The translations under genes were made by a program, and so were the position numbers. DNA of 12,718 nucleotides from Opitutales bacterium (GTDB lineage Bacteria; Verrucomicrobiota; Verrucomicrobiia; Opitutales; Opitutaceae): contig JAJFLS010000412.1 of the NCBI GenBank assembly GCA_021772595.1, forward strand, positions 1 to 12,718, given 5' to 3'. Position 1 is the stretch's first letter. The number at the start of each line of letters is the position of its first letter. Under the pieces are notes generated by a model, which was given only the letters and a program-made list of their open reading frames with translations, did no database searches and was not told the DNA's origin. Positions 1-7,174 of this stretch are shown here, piece by piece.

Positions 1-45
1 GCCGCGATATTGCTAGTATTATCGCGGCGTAAAGCCGCTCCTACA
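1..45 (-). repeat. GTAG-headed REP-like palindrome (type a), pair cut by window edge
   Basis: On the minus strand a GTAG head (41-44) is followed by GA, then stem GCGGC (34-38), a 5-nt loop and GCCGC (24-28), ending in GAT. Bases 1-8 (GCCGCGAT) are the end of an oppositely oriented copy, so this is probably the right half of an inverted pair like the one at 7053-7134. It lies just beyond the stop of the dehydrogenase gene and could also act as a 3' end structure. Confidence 0.75.
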
Positions 46-74
46 AGATTGCGTCTCCCCATCTCCCGCACTCT

Positions 75-974
75 CTACTTCTTCGCGAATGTATCGGCCA
101 TGAAATCGACCATCTCGGCTACCAGGTTATCGCCCCAGCCAGCGGAACGGGCGAGGCTCATGGCCTGTTTTGTTCCGGGCGACATGAAGCTTGGGGCTCC
201 TAGATCATCCGCCATGTTGCTGTAATAGCCGACATCTTTGCGTCCATTGGTGATAGAGAACGCGAGCTTGTCTTTGATTCCGTCAACTGCGTTCGCTTTA
301 ATAAAATCCATCATGCCTGAATGGAGCGGCCCCGAGGCCATAACTGAGTAAAGTGTTTCGCGTTTAAGTCCGGCTAGATCGGCCATGGCGAAGGCTTCCG
401 ACATTGCGCAGACGGTTGTCATAGCGAAGAAGTTGTTGATCAGTTTCAGAGTATGGCCTGCCGAGATCGCGCCTACGTGAAAGACGTTTTCTCCGAGATC
501 GTCGAAGACAGGCTTGGCCCTGGCGAAGTCCTCTTCGCTGCCGGCAGACATGATGTTGAGGAGACCGTCAATCGCGTGAGCGGGAGTTCGGCCTAGTGGG
601 GCGTCCATCATGCCGGCGCCTTTTTCCTTCAGCGCGGCTTCGAGTTGCAGCGTGGATTGGGGCAAGGACGTGCCGAAATCGATGACGAGTGTGCCGGGTC
701 GAACGTTTTCGATAATGCCGTCGGGACCGTTCATGTTGGCTTCGACGGAAGCGGATGTATCCACGCAAAGCATGACGATGTCGCTGGCTTGGGCAAGTTC
801 CCCTGGCGTTTTCGCTTCGGCGGCGCCTCGACCGACTGCGGCGTCAATCGCTTCGCGTTTGCGATGGGCGATCACCGTCATGGGATAACTCAAGGATTGC
901 AGGCGCTGGACCATGGCCGAGCCCATAAGGCCCAGGCCGATAAATCCAATGGCAGGTTTTTCAGTATTCGTCAT
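75..974 (-). CDS. NAD(P)-dependent 3-hydroxyisobutyrate dehydrogenase-like oxidoreductase
   Basis: A 299-residue cytosolic beta-hydroxyacid dehydrogenase of the HIBADH / 6-phosphogluconate dehydrogenase-like family, of normal length. The N-terminal Rossmann domain (about 8-165) opens with the dinucleotide-binding loop GFIGLGLMG (residues 10-18). The all-helical C-terminal domain carries GHTLKLINN, with K177 as the expected catalytic lysine and N181 as its usual partner. The substrate loop, normally DAPVSGG in HIBADH, reads DAPLGRTPAHA from D124, so the substrate is probably not 3-hydroxyisobutyrate; tartronate semialdehyde reductase or another beta-hydroxyacid dehydrogenase is possible. The ATG at 974 fits the fold start; no clear Shine-Dalgarno site is seen. 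The 93-residue gene lies 64 bp upstream on the same strand, so the two may be co-transcribed. Family assignment is firm; the substrate is unknown. Confidence 0.93.
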   Translation of the reverse strand: MTNTEKPAIGFIGLGLMGSAMVQRLQSLSYPMTVIAHRKREAIDAAVGRGAAEAKTPGELAQASDIVMLCVDTSASVEANMNGPDGIIENVRPGTLVIDFGTSLPQSTLQLEAALKEKGAGMMDAPLGRTPAHAIDGLLNIMSAGSEEDFARAKPVFDDLGENVFHVGAISAGHTLKLINNFFAMTTVCAMSEAFAMADLAGLKRETLYSVMASGPLHSGMMDFIKANAVDGIKDKLAFSITNGRKDVGYYSNMADDLGAPSFMSPGTKQAMSLARSAGWGDNLVAEMVDFMADTFAKK

Positions 975-1038
975 AGCTCGATTGTTATTTTTGGGAGATT
1001 CAGCATCTTGAGAATGGAGGCTAACCGCGAGCGCAAAT

Positions 1039-1320
1039 TCAGAAAGCGAATTCTTTGTCCAGTACGATCAAATTTACCGTTTCGCGTTTGACTCCATCGG
1101 AGGCCATGGCCTCTGCGGTGGCTGGCGATTCCATTTCTTTGAGATAGGCGTCGAGGTCGTTCACTTCGAAGCAGATAACAACCTGACTGCTCTCTGCGTC
1201 GCACGAATAACTGATGGGGCTGTTGACGGTCTGGCTTACGAAAAGCTCGGAGTGGGTTTTGAAGCCGCTTTCCCATTTTGCTACATCTTCAACTTCTGCG
1301 GTGGCGATCACTTTTGTCAT
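1039..1320 (-). CDS. Small cytosolic protein, possible dimeric alpha/beta-barrel type
   Basis: A 93-residue soluble protein with no signal peptide or membrane segment. It has two similar-looking halves: an N-terminal strand followed by VEDVAKWESGFKTH, and a later strand VVICFEVNDLDAYL followed by a short helix and GVKRETVNLIVLD. The strand, D-x-x-x-W-x-x-x-F-x-x-H, second strand, D-x-x-x-[YF] layout resembles small monooxygenase-like or cyclase-like dimeric ferredoxin-fold proteins. This is recognition of the fold only; no catalytic residues can be named. It starts at the ATG at 1320 without an obvious ribosome-binding site and ends 64 bp before the dehydrogenase start, suggesting a two-gene transcript. 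A larger overlapping frame at 971-1276 is arginine-rich and looks like a shadow. Confidence 0.82.
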   Translation of the reverse strand: MTKVIATAEVEDVAKWESGFKTHSELFVSQTVNSPISYSCDAESSQVVICFEVNDLDAYLKEMESPATAEAMASDGVKRETVNLIVLDKEFAF

Positions 1321-1423
1321 AATAGTTTCAGTGTTGAGGGTTGATTGTGAATCCGAATTAAATCCTTCTAGTCGAATTTTTGCAATCTCAAGAGAGTGTC
1401 AAATAAGTCGAGAATCGCCGATG

Positions 1424-1449
1424 GTAGGGCTGCTTATCCCTAAGCAGCC
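1424..1449 (+). repeat. GTAG-headed hairpin (type c)
   Basis: GTAG (1424-1427) is directly followed by a perfect 9-bp stem, GGCTGCTTA (1428-1436) and TAAGCAGCC (1441-1449), with a TCCC loop. The head-plus-stem layout matches REP elements. It faces the type b hairpin at 1472-1502 in inverted orientation, as in BIME pairs. Confidence 0.75.
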
Positions 1450-1471
1450 GGTTCAGGATTAGAGCAAACAC

Positions 1472-1502
1472 GGCTGATCCCGCTCAGCGGGATCAGCCCT
1501 AC
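1472..1502 (-). repeat. GTAG-headed hairpin (type b)
   Basis: On the minus strand GTAG (1499-1502) directly abuts a perfect inverted repeat with arms 1472-1484 and 1486-1498 (13 bp each, one central base). The core word GGCTGATCCCGC recurs in a hairpin at 10264-10295 in the plus orientation, with a different loop. Confidence 0.8.
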
Positions 1503-1645
1503 CTTAGAATCCAGAATGTTGATAACAATCACATGTAATGGACAGTCTCTAAGCTGGGAGCTTCGTTCCCTCTGCTTTTCCTAATTGCTTTAGCGCGTAT
1601 CTCCTTTAAAGCGATCAAACGAAAATCCGATTTCGGCAAACTCCA

Positions 1646-2536
1646 ATGGCTATAGCGAAATTCCCTGCAACCGTGACAATGCCTCGGTCACCCCAGCCGT
1701 ATCCGTCGATCCTAGAGTTTCTCGAAAGTAGATTTCCGAGGATAGGTAGGGAAATTTGGCAGGAGCGGATTCAGACGGGGAAGGTGCTCGACGAGAATCG
1801 TTGTCCCATTTCTTTCGATTCATCGTACGTTCCGCTCAAAAGGCTTTTCTATTTTCGGGAAGTTGCGGAAGAGCCGCCGATCCCGTTTCGAGAGGAGGTT
1901 CTCTATCAAGACGAGAACTTTCTGGTAGCAGACAAACCGCATTTTCTCCCGACCACTCAGGGCGGCCGTTTTGTCGAGGAGAGCTTGGCGCATCGCCTTC
2001 GAGAAAGAACGGGCAACGACGCGATCGCTCCCATTCATCGGATCGATCGCGAAACGGCGGGCTTAGTAATGTTTTCGCTCAATCCGAAAATACGTTCCGC
2101 TTATCAGCTGCTTTTCGAGAATCGCCTTGTCGCGAAAGTCTATCATGCGATCTCTGGTAAAGTCCCCGAAGCATCAATCCGCGAGTGGGAGGTTGAAAAC
2201 CGTCTGGAACCTGGAGAGCCTTCTTTTCGTATTCGAGCGGTGCCCGGAGAAAGTAACGCTCAATCGCGTATAGAACTCTTGGAAGCGGAAGAGGGAAGAG
2301 CCTACTTTCGATTGCGCCCACTGACGGGGAAAAGGCACCAATTGCGTCACCATATGGCTTCGATTGGCTTTCCCATTGAGAACGACAAGTATTATCCCGA
2401 GTTGCAAGACGAGTCCCCGGATGACTTCGAGAAGCCCTTGCAGCTTCTCGCCAAGGAGCTTCGCTTTGACGATCCTCTTTCGGGGGAGGCGAGGCATTTC
2501 CTCTCCAAGCGGACGCTGAATTGGAAGAGCGGCTGA
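1646..2536 (+). CDS. RluA-family RNA pseudouridine synthase
   Basis: A 296-residue pseudouridine synthase of the RluA/RluC/RluD superfamily, which isomerises uridine to pseudouridine in rRNA or tRNA. An S4-like N-terminal part (about 20-75) precedes the catalytic domain. The signature HRIDRETAG contains the expected catalytic aspartate D134, and the conserved DKPHFL lies at 96-101. LFENRLVAKVYHA and LTGKRHQLRHHMASIG are further family blocks. The overall pattern (W-x-x-R-I near 40, YxREV near 70, PF.E..LYQDE) resembles the subgroup common in Gammaproteobacteria, usually annotated as tRNA/rRNA pseudouridine synthase; the target base cannot be assigned. No Shine-Dalgarno site precedes 1646; an internal ATG at 1679 (residue 12) is an equally plausible start. 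It stands alone on the plus strand upstream of a lipoprotein gene. Confidence 0.93.
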   Translation: MAIAKFPATVTMPRSPQPYPSILEFLESRFPRIGREIWQERIQTGKVLDENRCPISFDSSYVPLKRLFYFREVAEEPPIPFREEVLYQDENFLVADKPHFLPTTQGGRFVEESLAHRLRERTGNDAIAPIHRIDRETAGLVMFSLNPKIRSAYQLLFENRLVAKVYHAISGKVPEASIREWEVENRLEPGEPSFRIRAVPGESNAQSRIELLEAEEGRAYFRLRPLTGKRHQLRHHMASIGFPIENDKYYPELQDESPDDFEKPLQLLAKELRFDDPLSGEARHFLSKRTLNWKSG

Positions 2537-2599
2537 TGGCCGTCGGTTTCAGAGTAGGAAGGCAAGACGGGGCAATTGATTCTTGGCGACCTTGGAAAT

Positions 2600-2620
2600 G
2601 GCCCAATGTAGGCCTTTTTT
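2600..2620 (+). terminator. Possible weak rho-independent terminator
   Basis: GGCC (2600-2603) can pair with GGCC (2611-2614) across a 7-nt loop and is followed by six T (2615-2620); AAA upstream could extend the stem past one mismatch. It lies 64 bp after the pseudouridine synthase stop and before the lipoprotein gene. The stem is short, so this is tentative. Confidence 0.35.
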
Positions 2621-2675
2621 GTGATTTGACCTCAAGTTGTTGCTAGCGTACTTTCCAGATTCTGGAGGTATTCGT

Positions 2676-3245
2676 ATGAAGATGAAGCTAAAGCGAAAAT
2701 GGTGTAGCAATCGATGGATTGTATGGGGTTGCGTATCCATATTTCCATTGTTTTTCTTGGGATGCGAGACGACGAACTCGGGAACGACTGAGGTTACCGG
2801 GACGATGCGGGAGCCGCTTACCGAATGGGATGTGGAGATTTATCAAAATCCGCATGGATTGTTGAGTTGGGTTCCGGACATGGAGATACAGGTAAAGTTT
2901 GAGCAAGTCGCGAAGATGGAATCAAGCGGCACTTCTAGTAGCAGTAAACCATCTGCGATTGAAGAAAAGACGTATCAGATTGTAGCCGATTTGAAAAAGA
3001 GAGCCGCGAGAATGGGGTCCAACGCGATTGTCATCCGAGAAGTCAGAGTCAATGAAGATGTCGTTGAGCATCGCTCGAGTGGCTATGAAAGAGTCCGCTT
3101 CCCGGACGGATCGATTAGAGAGGTGGAAGCCCCAGTGAGAGTTAGCTACAGCCGAGTGTATAAGGTAACGATTGCGGCGGATTCAGTATTCCTCGATTGG
3201 AACACAGTGTGGACCGGCGAGCCACCTCCCGCTTCGGGAAATTGA
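2676..3245 (+). CDS. Small lipoprotein of unknown function
   Basis: A predicted 189-residue membrane-anchored lipoprotein. The start at 2676 is chosen over an in-frame ATG at 2637 because TGGAGG (2663-2668) sits 7 nt upstream and because it gives a proper lipoprotein signal peptide: a lysine/arginine-rich N-terminus, a hydrophobic run, and the lipobox FLGC with the lipidated cysteine at residue 30. The mature part begins ETTNSG. A middle segment LKKRAARMGSNAIVIREV resembles the helix-plus-strand 'A..MGANAIV' element seen in small envelope proteins of the YbjQ/DUF4156 sort, followed by a beta-rich C-terminus ending with SVFLDWNTVWTGEPPP. No catalytic motif is visible. This is one of the few genes here with a clear Shine-Dalgarno site. 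Confidence 0.88.
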   Translation: MKMKLKRKWCSNRWIVWGCVSIFPLFFLGCETTNSGTTEVTGTMREPLTEWDVEIYQNPHGLLSWVPDMEIQVKFEQVAKMESSGTSSSSKPSAIEEKTYQIVADLKKRAARMGSNAIVIREVRVNEDVVEHRSSGYERVRFPDGSIREVEAPVRVSYSRVYKVTIAADSVFLDWNTVWTGEPPPASGN

Positions 3246-3284
3246 ATCGGTGTTTGGAGGAGGGTTTTATTTAATAGGGATCCC

Positions 3285-3299
3285 GCTTCGCGTGAGTCA
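3285..3299 (-). repeat. Fragment of the GCGAAG repeat outer end
   Basis: GCTTCGCGTGAGTC in the 65-bp gap between convergent genes matches the outer end of the right arms of the paired repeats at 10977-11003 and 11169-11195. Only this one unit is present, so it is either a relic or chance. Confidence 0.35.
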
Positions 3300-3310
3300 A
3301 AATAATTGAG

Positions 3311-5437
3311 TCAAACCGGTAAATCTCCAATGTTTTCCCGAAGGTGGTAGACGGCTAGAAACTGTTTCGCGGAAAGAGGGTCGTTTAGCGGAAAGGAGCC
3401 TGAGGCGATCCTTGGCTTCGCTTCTGCTGTCAGCGTTACCGGGTTTTCCTGCATCAGATCCTCGGCGAATTCGATAAAGCTTGGCTTACCGCTTTTGCGA
3501 ACTTGAGACAGCGTATAGATTTGGAAAAGACCGACCGTACCGGGGACCTCGTGTTCCCCAATCTCATGAGCGACGCGTCCCATCGTGAAACGAGGGTTGA
3601 TCTCGACGATCGTTTTGAGGCGCAATTCGCCTAGCGCATCGCGATAAACAAATGCGTCAATCCCCAGCGGCCCGCTGAAATTGGATTCGTCCAGCGCCGC
3701 TGCAAGGCGCGGTCCAACTGTATCCTGATACCAACTATAAATCCGTGGCTGTCCATCGACTGGAGTCATCAGAAAACGAGCCACTTCCTCGTCGATATCT
3801 TTGCAGAAGCCATTGGTGACGATTCCGCGAAATTGGCCTCGGGCGTTATTGATTAGCCGCGTAAACGCTATCGTTTTCATGCCTTCGCGGCGTTTCTCGA
3901 ATTGAACGGAAAAATCGAATACTCGGTCCAGCCAGGGTTCGACCACGACAGAACCTTGTTCCTGCCAAAGGCTTTCAATCCAGGTTTCGATCGCCGGAGA
4001 TATCTCCTCGCCTTCAAGTATGCAGCGGCTGCCGTTGGCTGCCGTGCCAAAGGGCGCTTTGCAGGCGATGTCGTGGTAGCCTAGTTTTCCGAATCGTTCA
4101 CGCAGTGCGATGACTTCATCTAGAGTTGTGGCGGGCTCTCCGTAGATCTCGGCAGGCGCAATCCAATCGTCTTCAGCTGATTCGACTGCTAATCGTTTTC
4201 CCCATTCCGCGCTCCATGATTTTGAGAAGAGTCGTCTCGTTAGATCGTTCCAGAGCGTATCCGCGTTCAGGGGACGGGTCACGGATTCAAAGGTTTTTTG
4301 GAAAAAGGACACACTGTCCGGGGTCCATGCCCAAGGTCGTAGATCGCCGATCTTTCGTGGAATGTCAGGCACTTCCGGAACGCTCAAACTCGATCCGCAT
4401 TCTATTATTTCAGGCAAGTGGAAACCGTAGCTTTGGATGCTCCGCAAGAAACCCGGAGACGGACTTTCCGTCATGAGCAGGATGTCGTCCTTGCGGGATA
4501 GATACGCCGGGAGGAATGCCAAATCGTTTTGCACAGCCGACGAACCCAATTCGAATCCCTCGCTTGAATTTCGCGCAGCAAACGTTTCGGCGTCGGGATT
4601 GAACCACAGAACCGAAGGAGTCCGTCCCCGCGACTGATTGAAAATTTGAAGGTCGCTGATAAACGCCTTGTCGAATCCCGCCTCGCTGCGCCCTTCGGCG
4701 TTGAAGAAATTCCCCTTGGCCCGCGACGGCGATAGCGGGAAAACCAATCGTTCACGAAACGCTTCCCAATCGGATTTCCCTGCCGCCTTCCAGCGGCGAA
4801 ACCACTTTAGCCCGAATCCCACATGGTCAATCTCATCGCGGTAGATCTTATCCAGAATGCCTGCAGTCGAAGTGTCGCCCACGGTTTCGAATATCTTCTT
4901 GTACTCCCGTGAATAATCGAGGTTGGCCTGTTCGAAGGTGAGCGAAAGCCGCGTCACGTAGTCGAGCGGATCCTCCATCGAGGAAACGCTTTTCCAGAAA
5001 TAGTCGCTCAGCGGCAGCTCCCCGAATTCGACTCCGCATTGATTCATTCGGCGAATATAAAGCTGAGTATGGATTTGCTCTTCCTTAAGCGTTTCCAGTA
5101 CGCCTTGACGAAAGCTGGCCGGCGCATCGGGAAACTTGAGCAGCACCAGAGCCATCAACTCCGTCGCCAGCAATTCGTGGTTGCCGAAAAAATGAAGCAG
5201 TCGCCCGCGTTCCTTTTCGTCGACAAGTTTGGCGTTGCTTGGATGATCTGCCCGCACGCCATCCTCGCGAAGCGCTAGATGCGTGGGACGAGCCAGCCGC
5301 CGAGGCGTTTTGATCGCGTTTCCGGGTGCTGTATCGACAATCTCATCACGAGGAAAGCTGAGTTTCTCCTCAATGGTTGTGCCGAACAAAACCTGCTTCG
5401 CGAATTCCTGAAGTTGTATCGCCATTGCTACCGTCAC
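3311..5437 (-). CDS. DUF455 ferritin-like domain fused to an ATP-grasp ligase-like domain
   Basis: A 708-residue cytosolic protein of two halves. Residues about 70-265 are a DUF455-type ferritin-like four-helix bundle (MiaE-like superfamily) with plausible di-iron ligands: E88 or E93, E120 with H123 (EEQIH), E169, and E202 with H205 (DEIDH), i.e. two ExxH motifs on separate helices. Residues about 275-708 look like an ATP-grasp enzyme: lysine and glycine-rich loop CKAPFGTAANGSR (K460), VVVEPW (E500), GPLGIDAF (D594) and the metal-binding VEINPR (E612, N614), preceded by a pre-ATP-grasp region. ATP-grasp enzymes usually join a carboxylate to an amine or thiol via an acyl-phosphate. The reading frame opens with GTG at 5437, overlapping the transporter stop as GTGA; an ATG four codons on (5425) is an alternative, and GGAAGGA at 5440-5446 could serve either. 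The biochemical role is unknown. Confidence 0.88.
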   Translation of the reverse strand: MTVAMAIQLQEFAKQVLFGTTIEEKLSFPRDEIVDTAPGNAIKTPRRLARPTHLALREDGVRADHPSNAKLVDEKERGRLLHFFGNHELLATELMALVLLKFPDAPASFRQGVLETLKEEQIHTQLYIRRMNQCGVEFGELPLSDYFWKSVSSMEDPLDYVTRLSLTFEQANLDYSREYKKIFETVGDTSTAGILDKIYRDEIDHVGFGLKWFRRWKAAGKSDWEAFRERLVFPLSPSRAKGNFFNAEGRSEAGFDKAFISDLQIFNQSRGRTPSVLWFNPDAETFAARNSSEGFELGSSAVQNDLAFLPAYLSRKDDILLMTESPSPGFLRSIQSYGFHLPEIIECGSSLSVPEVPDIPRKIGDLRPWAWTPDSVSFFQKTFESVTRPLNADTLWNDLTRRLFSKSWSAEWGKRLAVESAEDDWIAPAEIYGEPATTLDEVIALRERFGKLGYHDIACKAPFGTAANGSRCILEGEEISPAIETWIESLWQEQGSVVVEPWLDRVFDFSVQFEKRREGMKTIAFTRLINNARGQFRGIVTNGFCKDIDEEVARFLMTPVDGQPRIYSWYQDTVGPRLAAALDESNFSGPLGIDAFVYRDALGELRLKTIVEINPRFTMGRVAHEIGEHEVPGTVGLFQIYTLSQVRKSGKPSFIEFAEDLMQENPVTLTAEAKPRIASGSFPLNDPLSAKQFLAVYHLRENIGDLPV

Positions 5438-6192
5438 AATCCTTCCGCGAAGGGGCGAAGGAGCAGGCCGATACCGTAGGCCACGATCGCTGCGAGGGTG
5501 CCGATTCCAAGAGTTTCTGCTCCGCTTAGTGCCCAGTGCTGTTCGACGTAACGGCTCTTGAGGGCGCCCACGACGAAGAAGGCAATCCCCGTGAGAAAGC
5601 AGGACGGACCGAACGGAGAGCCGAGGATGGCCGGGTCGATGAGATCGATTACATAGGCGACTAGTGGAATTCCTCCAACGACGAGAAACGATGTGAATGT
5701 AGCCAGGCCAGCCTTAATGGCGGACGGGTTGCCTTGCGCGACGCCGTGTTCCTCTTGCATCATGGTGTCGACCCAACGCTCCTTATTGGCGGTTATGACT
5801 TCCACCACTTTTTCGAGCGTTTCACCCTCGAATCCTTTGGACGCATAGATCTGGCGGATCTCCTCCTTTTCTCCTTCGGGATGCAATTCGATTTCCTCCT
5901 TCTCCTCGCGGCGGGACTTGCGTTCGGACTGGTTTTCGGCGCGAGTTCCGATGAAATTCCCTGCAGCCATTGAGAAGCCGTCCGCTAGCAGGTTTGCGAT
6001 TCCTAGAATGATCACGATCCCGCTACTAAGGCCCGCGCCGGTTACCGAGGAGACAACCGCGAACGTGGTTACTGCGCCATCGATAGCTCCATAGGTTGAA
6101 TCTTTAAGGTATCCTTGAGAGTATTTCGCGTTAATCCGTTTCCGGATTGCCTCAGGCGTGTGCTCGGCTTCGTAATCAGTGTGATGAGTCAT
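5434..6192 (-). CDS. VIT1/CCC1-family iron/manganese transporter
   Basis: A 252-residue integral membrane protein of the vacuolar iron transporter family, which moves Fe2+ or Mn2+ out of the cytosol. TM1 carries DGAVTTFAVVSSVTGAG and TM2 DGFSMAAGNFIG, the family's metal-path residues. A cytosolic acidic loop follows (about 88-150), with spaced glutamates in EEKEEIELHPEGEKEEI and IYASKGF, and then WVDTMMQEEHG, whose MM-x-x-E matches the metal-binding MM..E of plant VIT1. Three hydrophobic segments follow (about 159-182, 194-212 and 225-246), giving the usual five helices. The stop overlaps the start of the ferritin-like/ATP-grasp gene by 4 bp, implying translational coupling. The start ATG at 6192 lacks a clear ribosome site, and the SDR gene lies 93 bp upstream on the same strand. 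Fe versus Mn cannot be decided from sequence. Confidence 0.93.
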   Translation of the reverse strand: MTHHTDYEAEHTPEAIRKRINAKYSQGYLKDSTYGAIDGAVTTFAVVSSVTGAGLSSGIVIILGIANLLADGFSMAAGNFIGTRAENQSERKSRREEKEEIELHPEGEKEEIRQIYASKGFEGETLEKVVEVITANKERWVDTMMQEEHGVAQGNPSAIKAGLATFTSFLVVGGIPLVAYVIDLIDPAILGSPFGPSCFLTGIAFFVVGALKSRYVEQHWALSGAETLGIGTLAAIVAYGIGLLLRPFAEGL

Positions 6193-6285
6193 GATTGGTA
6201 GAAATGTTAGGGAGTGAGATGAAATTGTCGCTTAAACAATAGCCAGTGGTTTAGTAATGAGCCATAACTGAAATCGAATCTCGAG

Positions 6286-6969
6286 CTATGGAGCCGTGAG
6301 TGGCTTGCCGTTGATCGAGGTGTCGAGCTTGGCGAGGAATGGGCCGGCGCGTTCCGCCCATTGAGCGGCATTCCCGAAGCTCGCGGCTTCTTCGCCAAAG
6401 CAGCTGCGCAGCATATCGGTATCGATGATGCCGGGATTCATGGCGGCCACGGCAACGCCTGCCGGGAGCTCTTGCGCCATGGCTTGGCTTAGGCCTTCGA
6501 TGGCCCACTTAGTAGCGCAGTAGGGCGCGACTTCGGCGGAGGTGGAGCGTCCCCAGCCAGAGCTCAGATTGATCATGATGCCGCTCCCTCGTTCGATCAT
6601 TTGCGGCGCGAAATGTCTCAGAACATTGTATACGCCTTTCAGGTTTACATCGACTACTCTCCCGAAATCCTCCGGCGGGACTTCCCAGAGCGGCGCGTTG
6701 GCGTTGATGAGGCCTGCGTTATTCACAAGCAAATCGGGCGCGCCGAATTTCGCGGCTAGGTCAGCGGCGAAGGCGCCGACGGCGGATTCATCGGTGACAT
6801 CGACGATGCGGAAAAAGCCGCGATCCTCGGACGCGTCGGATTGGAGCGCTTCGATCGACTCGTGGTCGCGTCCCAGTCCGCTCACTATCCAGCCTTCATT
6901 CAAGAACCAATGCGCGAGGGCGTGTCCGAGTCCCTTCGTGCAGCCCGTTATGCAAACATGCTTAGTCAT
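6286..6969 (-). CDS. Short-chain dehydrogenase/reductase (SDR)
   Basis: A 227-residue classical SDR oxidoreductase, cytosolic. The Rossmann nucleotide loop TGCTKGLG lies at residues 8-15 and NNAG at 83-86. The catalytic set is N109 (VNLKG), S136 or S137 (NLSSGWG), Y150 and K154 (YCATK). Arginine at 34 in GLGRD just after the second strand suggests NADP(H) over NAD(H). The PG motif after strand six (NPGIIDTDM) is present, and the C-terminus is short, ending near NGKPLTAP. The substrate is unknown. It is the first gene of a possible minus-strand run with the transporter and ferritin-like/ATP-grasp genes, but the 93-bp gap means it could have its own transcript. It is divergent from the PHP-domain gene. 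Confidence 0.94.
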   Translation of the reverse strand: MTKHVCITGCTKGLGHALAHWFLNEGWIVSGLGRDHESIEALQSDASEDRGFFRIVDVTDESAVGAFAADLAAKFGAPDLLVNNAGLINANAPLWEVPPEDFGRVVDVNLKGVYNVLRHFAPQMIERGSGIMINLSSGWGRSTSAEVAPYCATKWAIEGLSQAMAQELPAGVAVAAMNPGIIDTDMLRSCFGEEAASFGNAAQWAERAGPFLAKLDTSINGKPLTAP

Positions 6970-7052
6970 GAGCGAATCATGGACGATTGCTCTTGGCGAT
7001 TCACGAATAAAATGGGATTATCTGGAAATCGAAATTTACGCGATTTCCTAAT

Positions 7053-7134
7053 TGTAGGAGCGGGTTTATCCCGCGATAATTCTCATGCAGTCTTTTGTTG
7101 ATCGGCTATATCGCGGGATAAACCCGCTCCTACA
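7053..7134. repeat. Perfect 26-nt inverted pair of GTAG-headed REP-like units (type d)
   Basis: The left unit 7053-7078 and right unit 7109-7134 are exact reverse complements separated by 30 nt. Each unit is itself a hairpin: GTAG head, GA, GCGGG, TTTAT loop, CCCGC, then GATA. This is the two-level arrangement of BIMEs, where each REP can fold alone or pair with its partner into a long stem. It lies between the divergent SDR and PHP genes. The overall form GTAGGAGC...GCGAT resembles the REPs of Pseudomonas. Confidence 0.9.
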
Positions 7135-7174
7135 CTAAATTATCGGGCTGCCTCTTAGGCCGATCAGAAACTTT

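Larger units (their letters stand above)
1321..1645. other. Gene-less stretch between divergent genes
   Basis: This 325-bp region separates the minus-strand 93-residue gene from the plus-strand pseudouridine synthase. It holds the two palindromes annotated separately (1424-1449 and 1472-1502) and nothing else recognisable. Promoters for both genes must lie here, but no convincing -35/-10 pair was found. Confidence 0.6.

Noticed and set aside
971..1276. 101-residue arginine-rich minus-strand frame overlapping the 93-residue gene
   Set aside because: Composition is typical of a frame-shifted shadow; the 93-residue frame has regular strand-helix patterning.
2079..2606. 175-residue minus-strand open frame
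   Set aside because: It is a shadow of the pseudouridine synthase gene with a low-complexity serine/arginine/proline product.
3246..3310. Convergent terminator between the lipoprotein and the 708-residue gene
   Set aside because: No stem-loop with a T-run is visible; only an 8-nt direct repeat GAGTCAAA and a repeat fragment.
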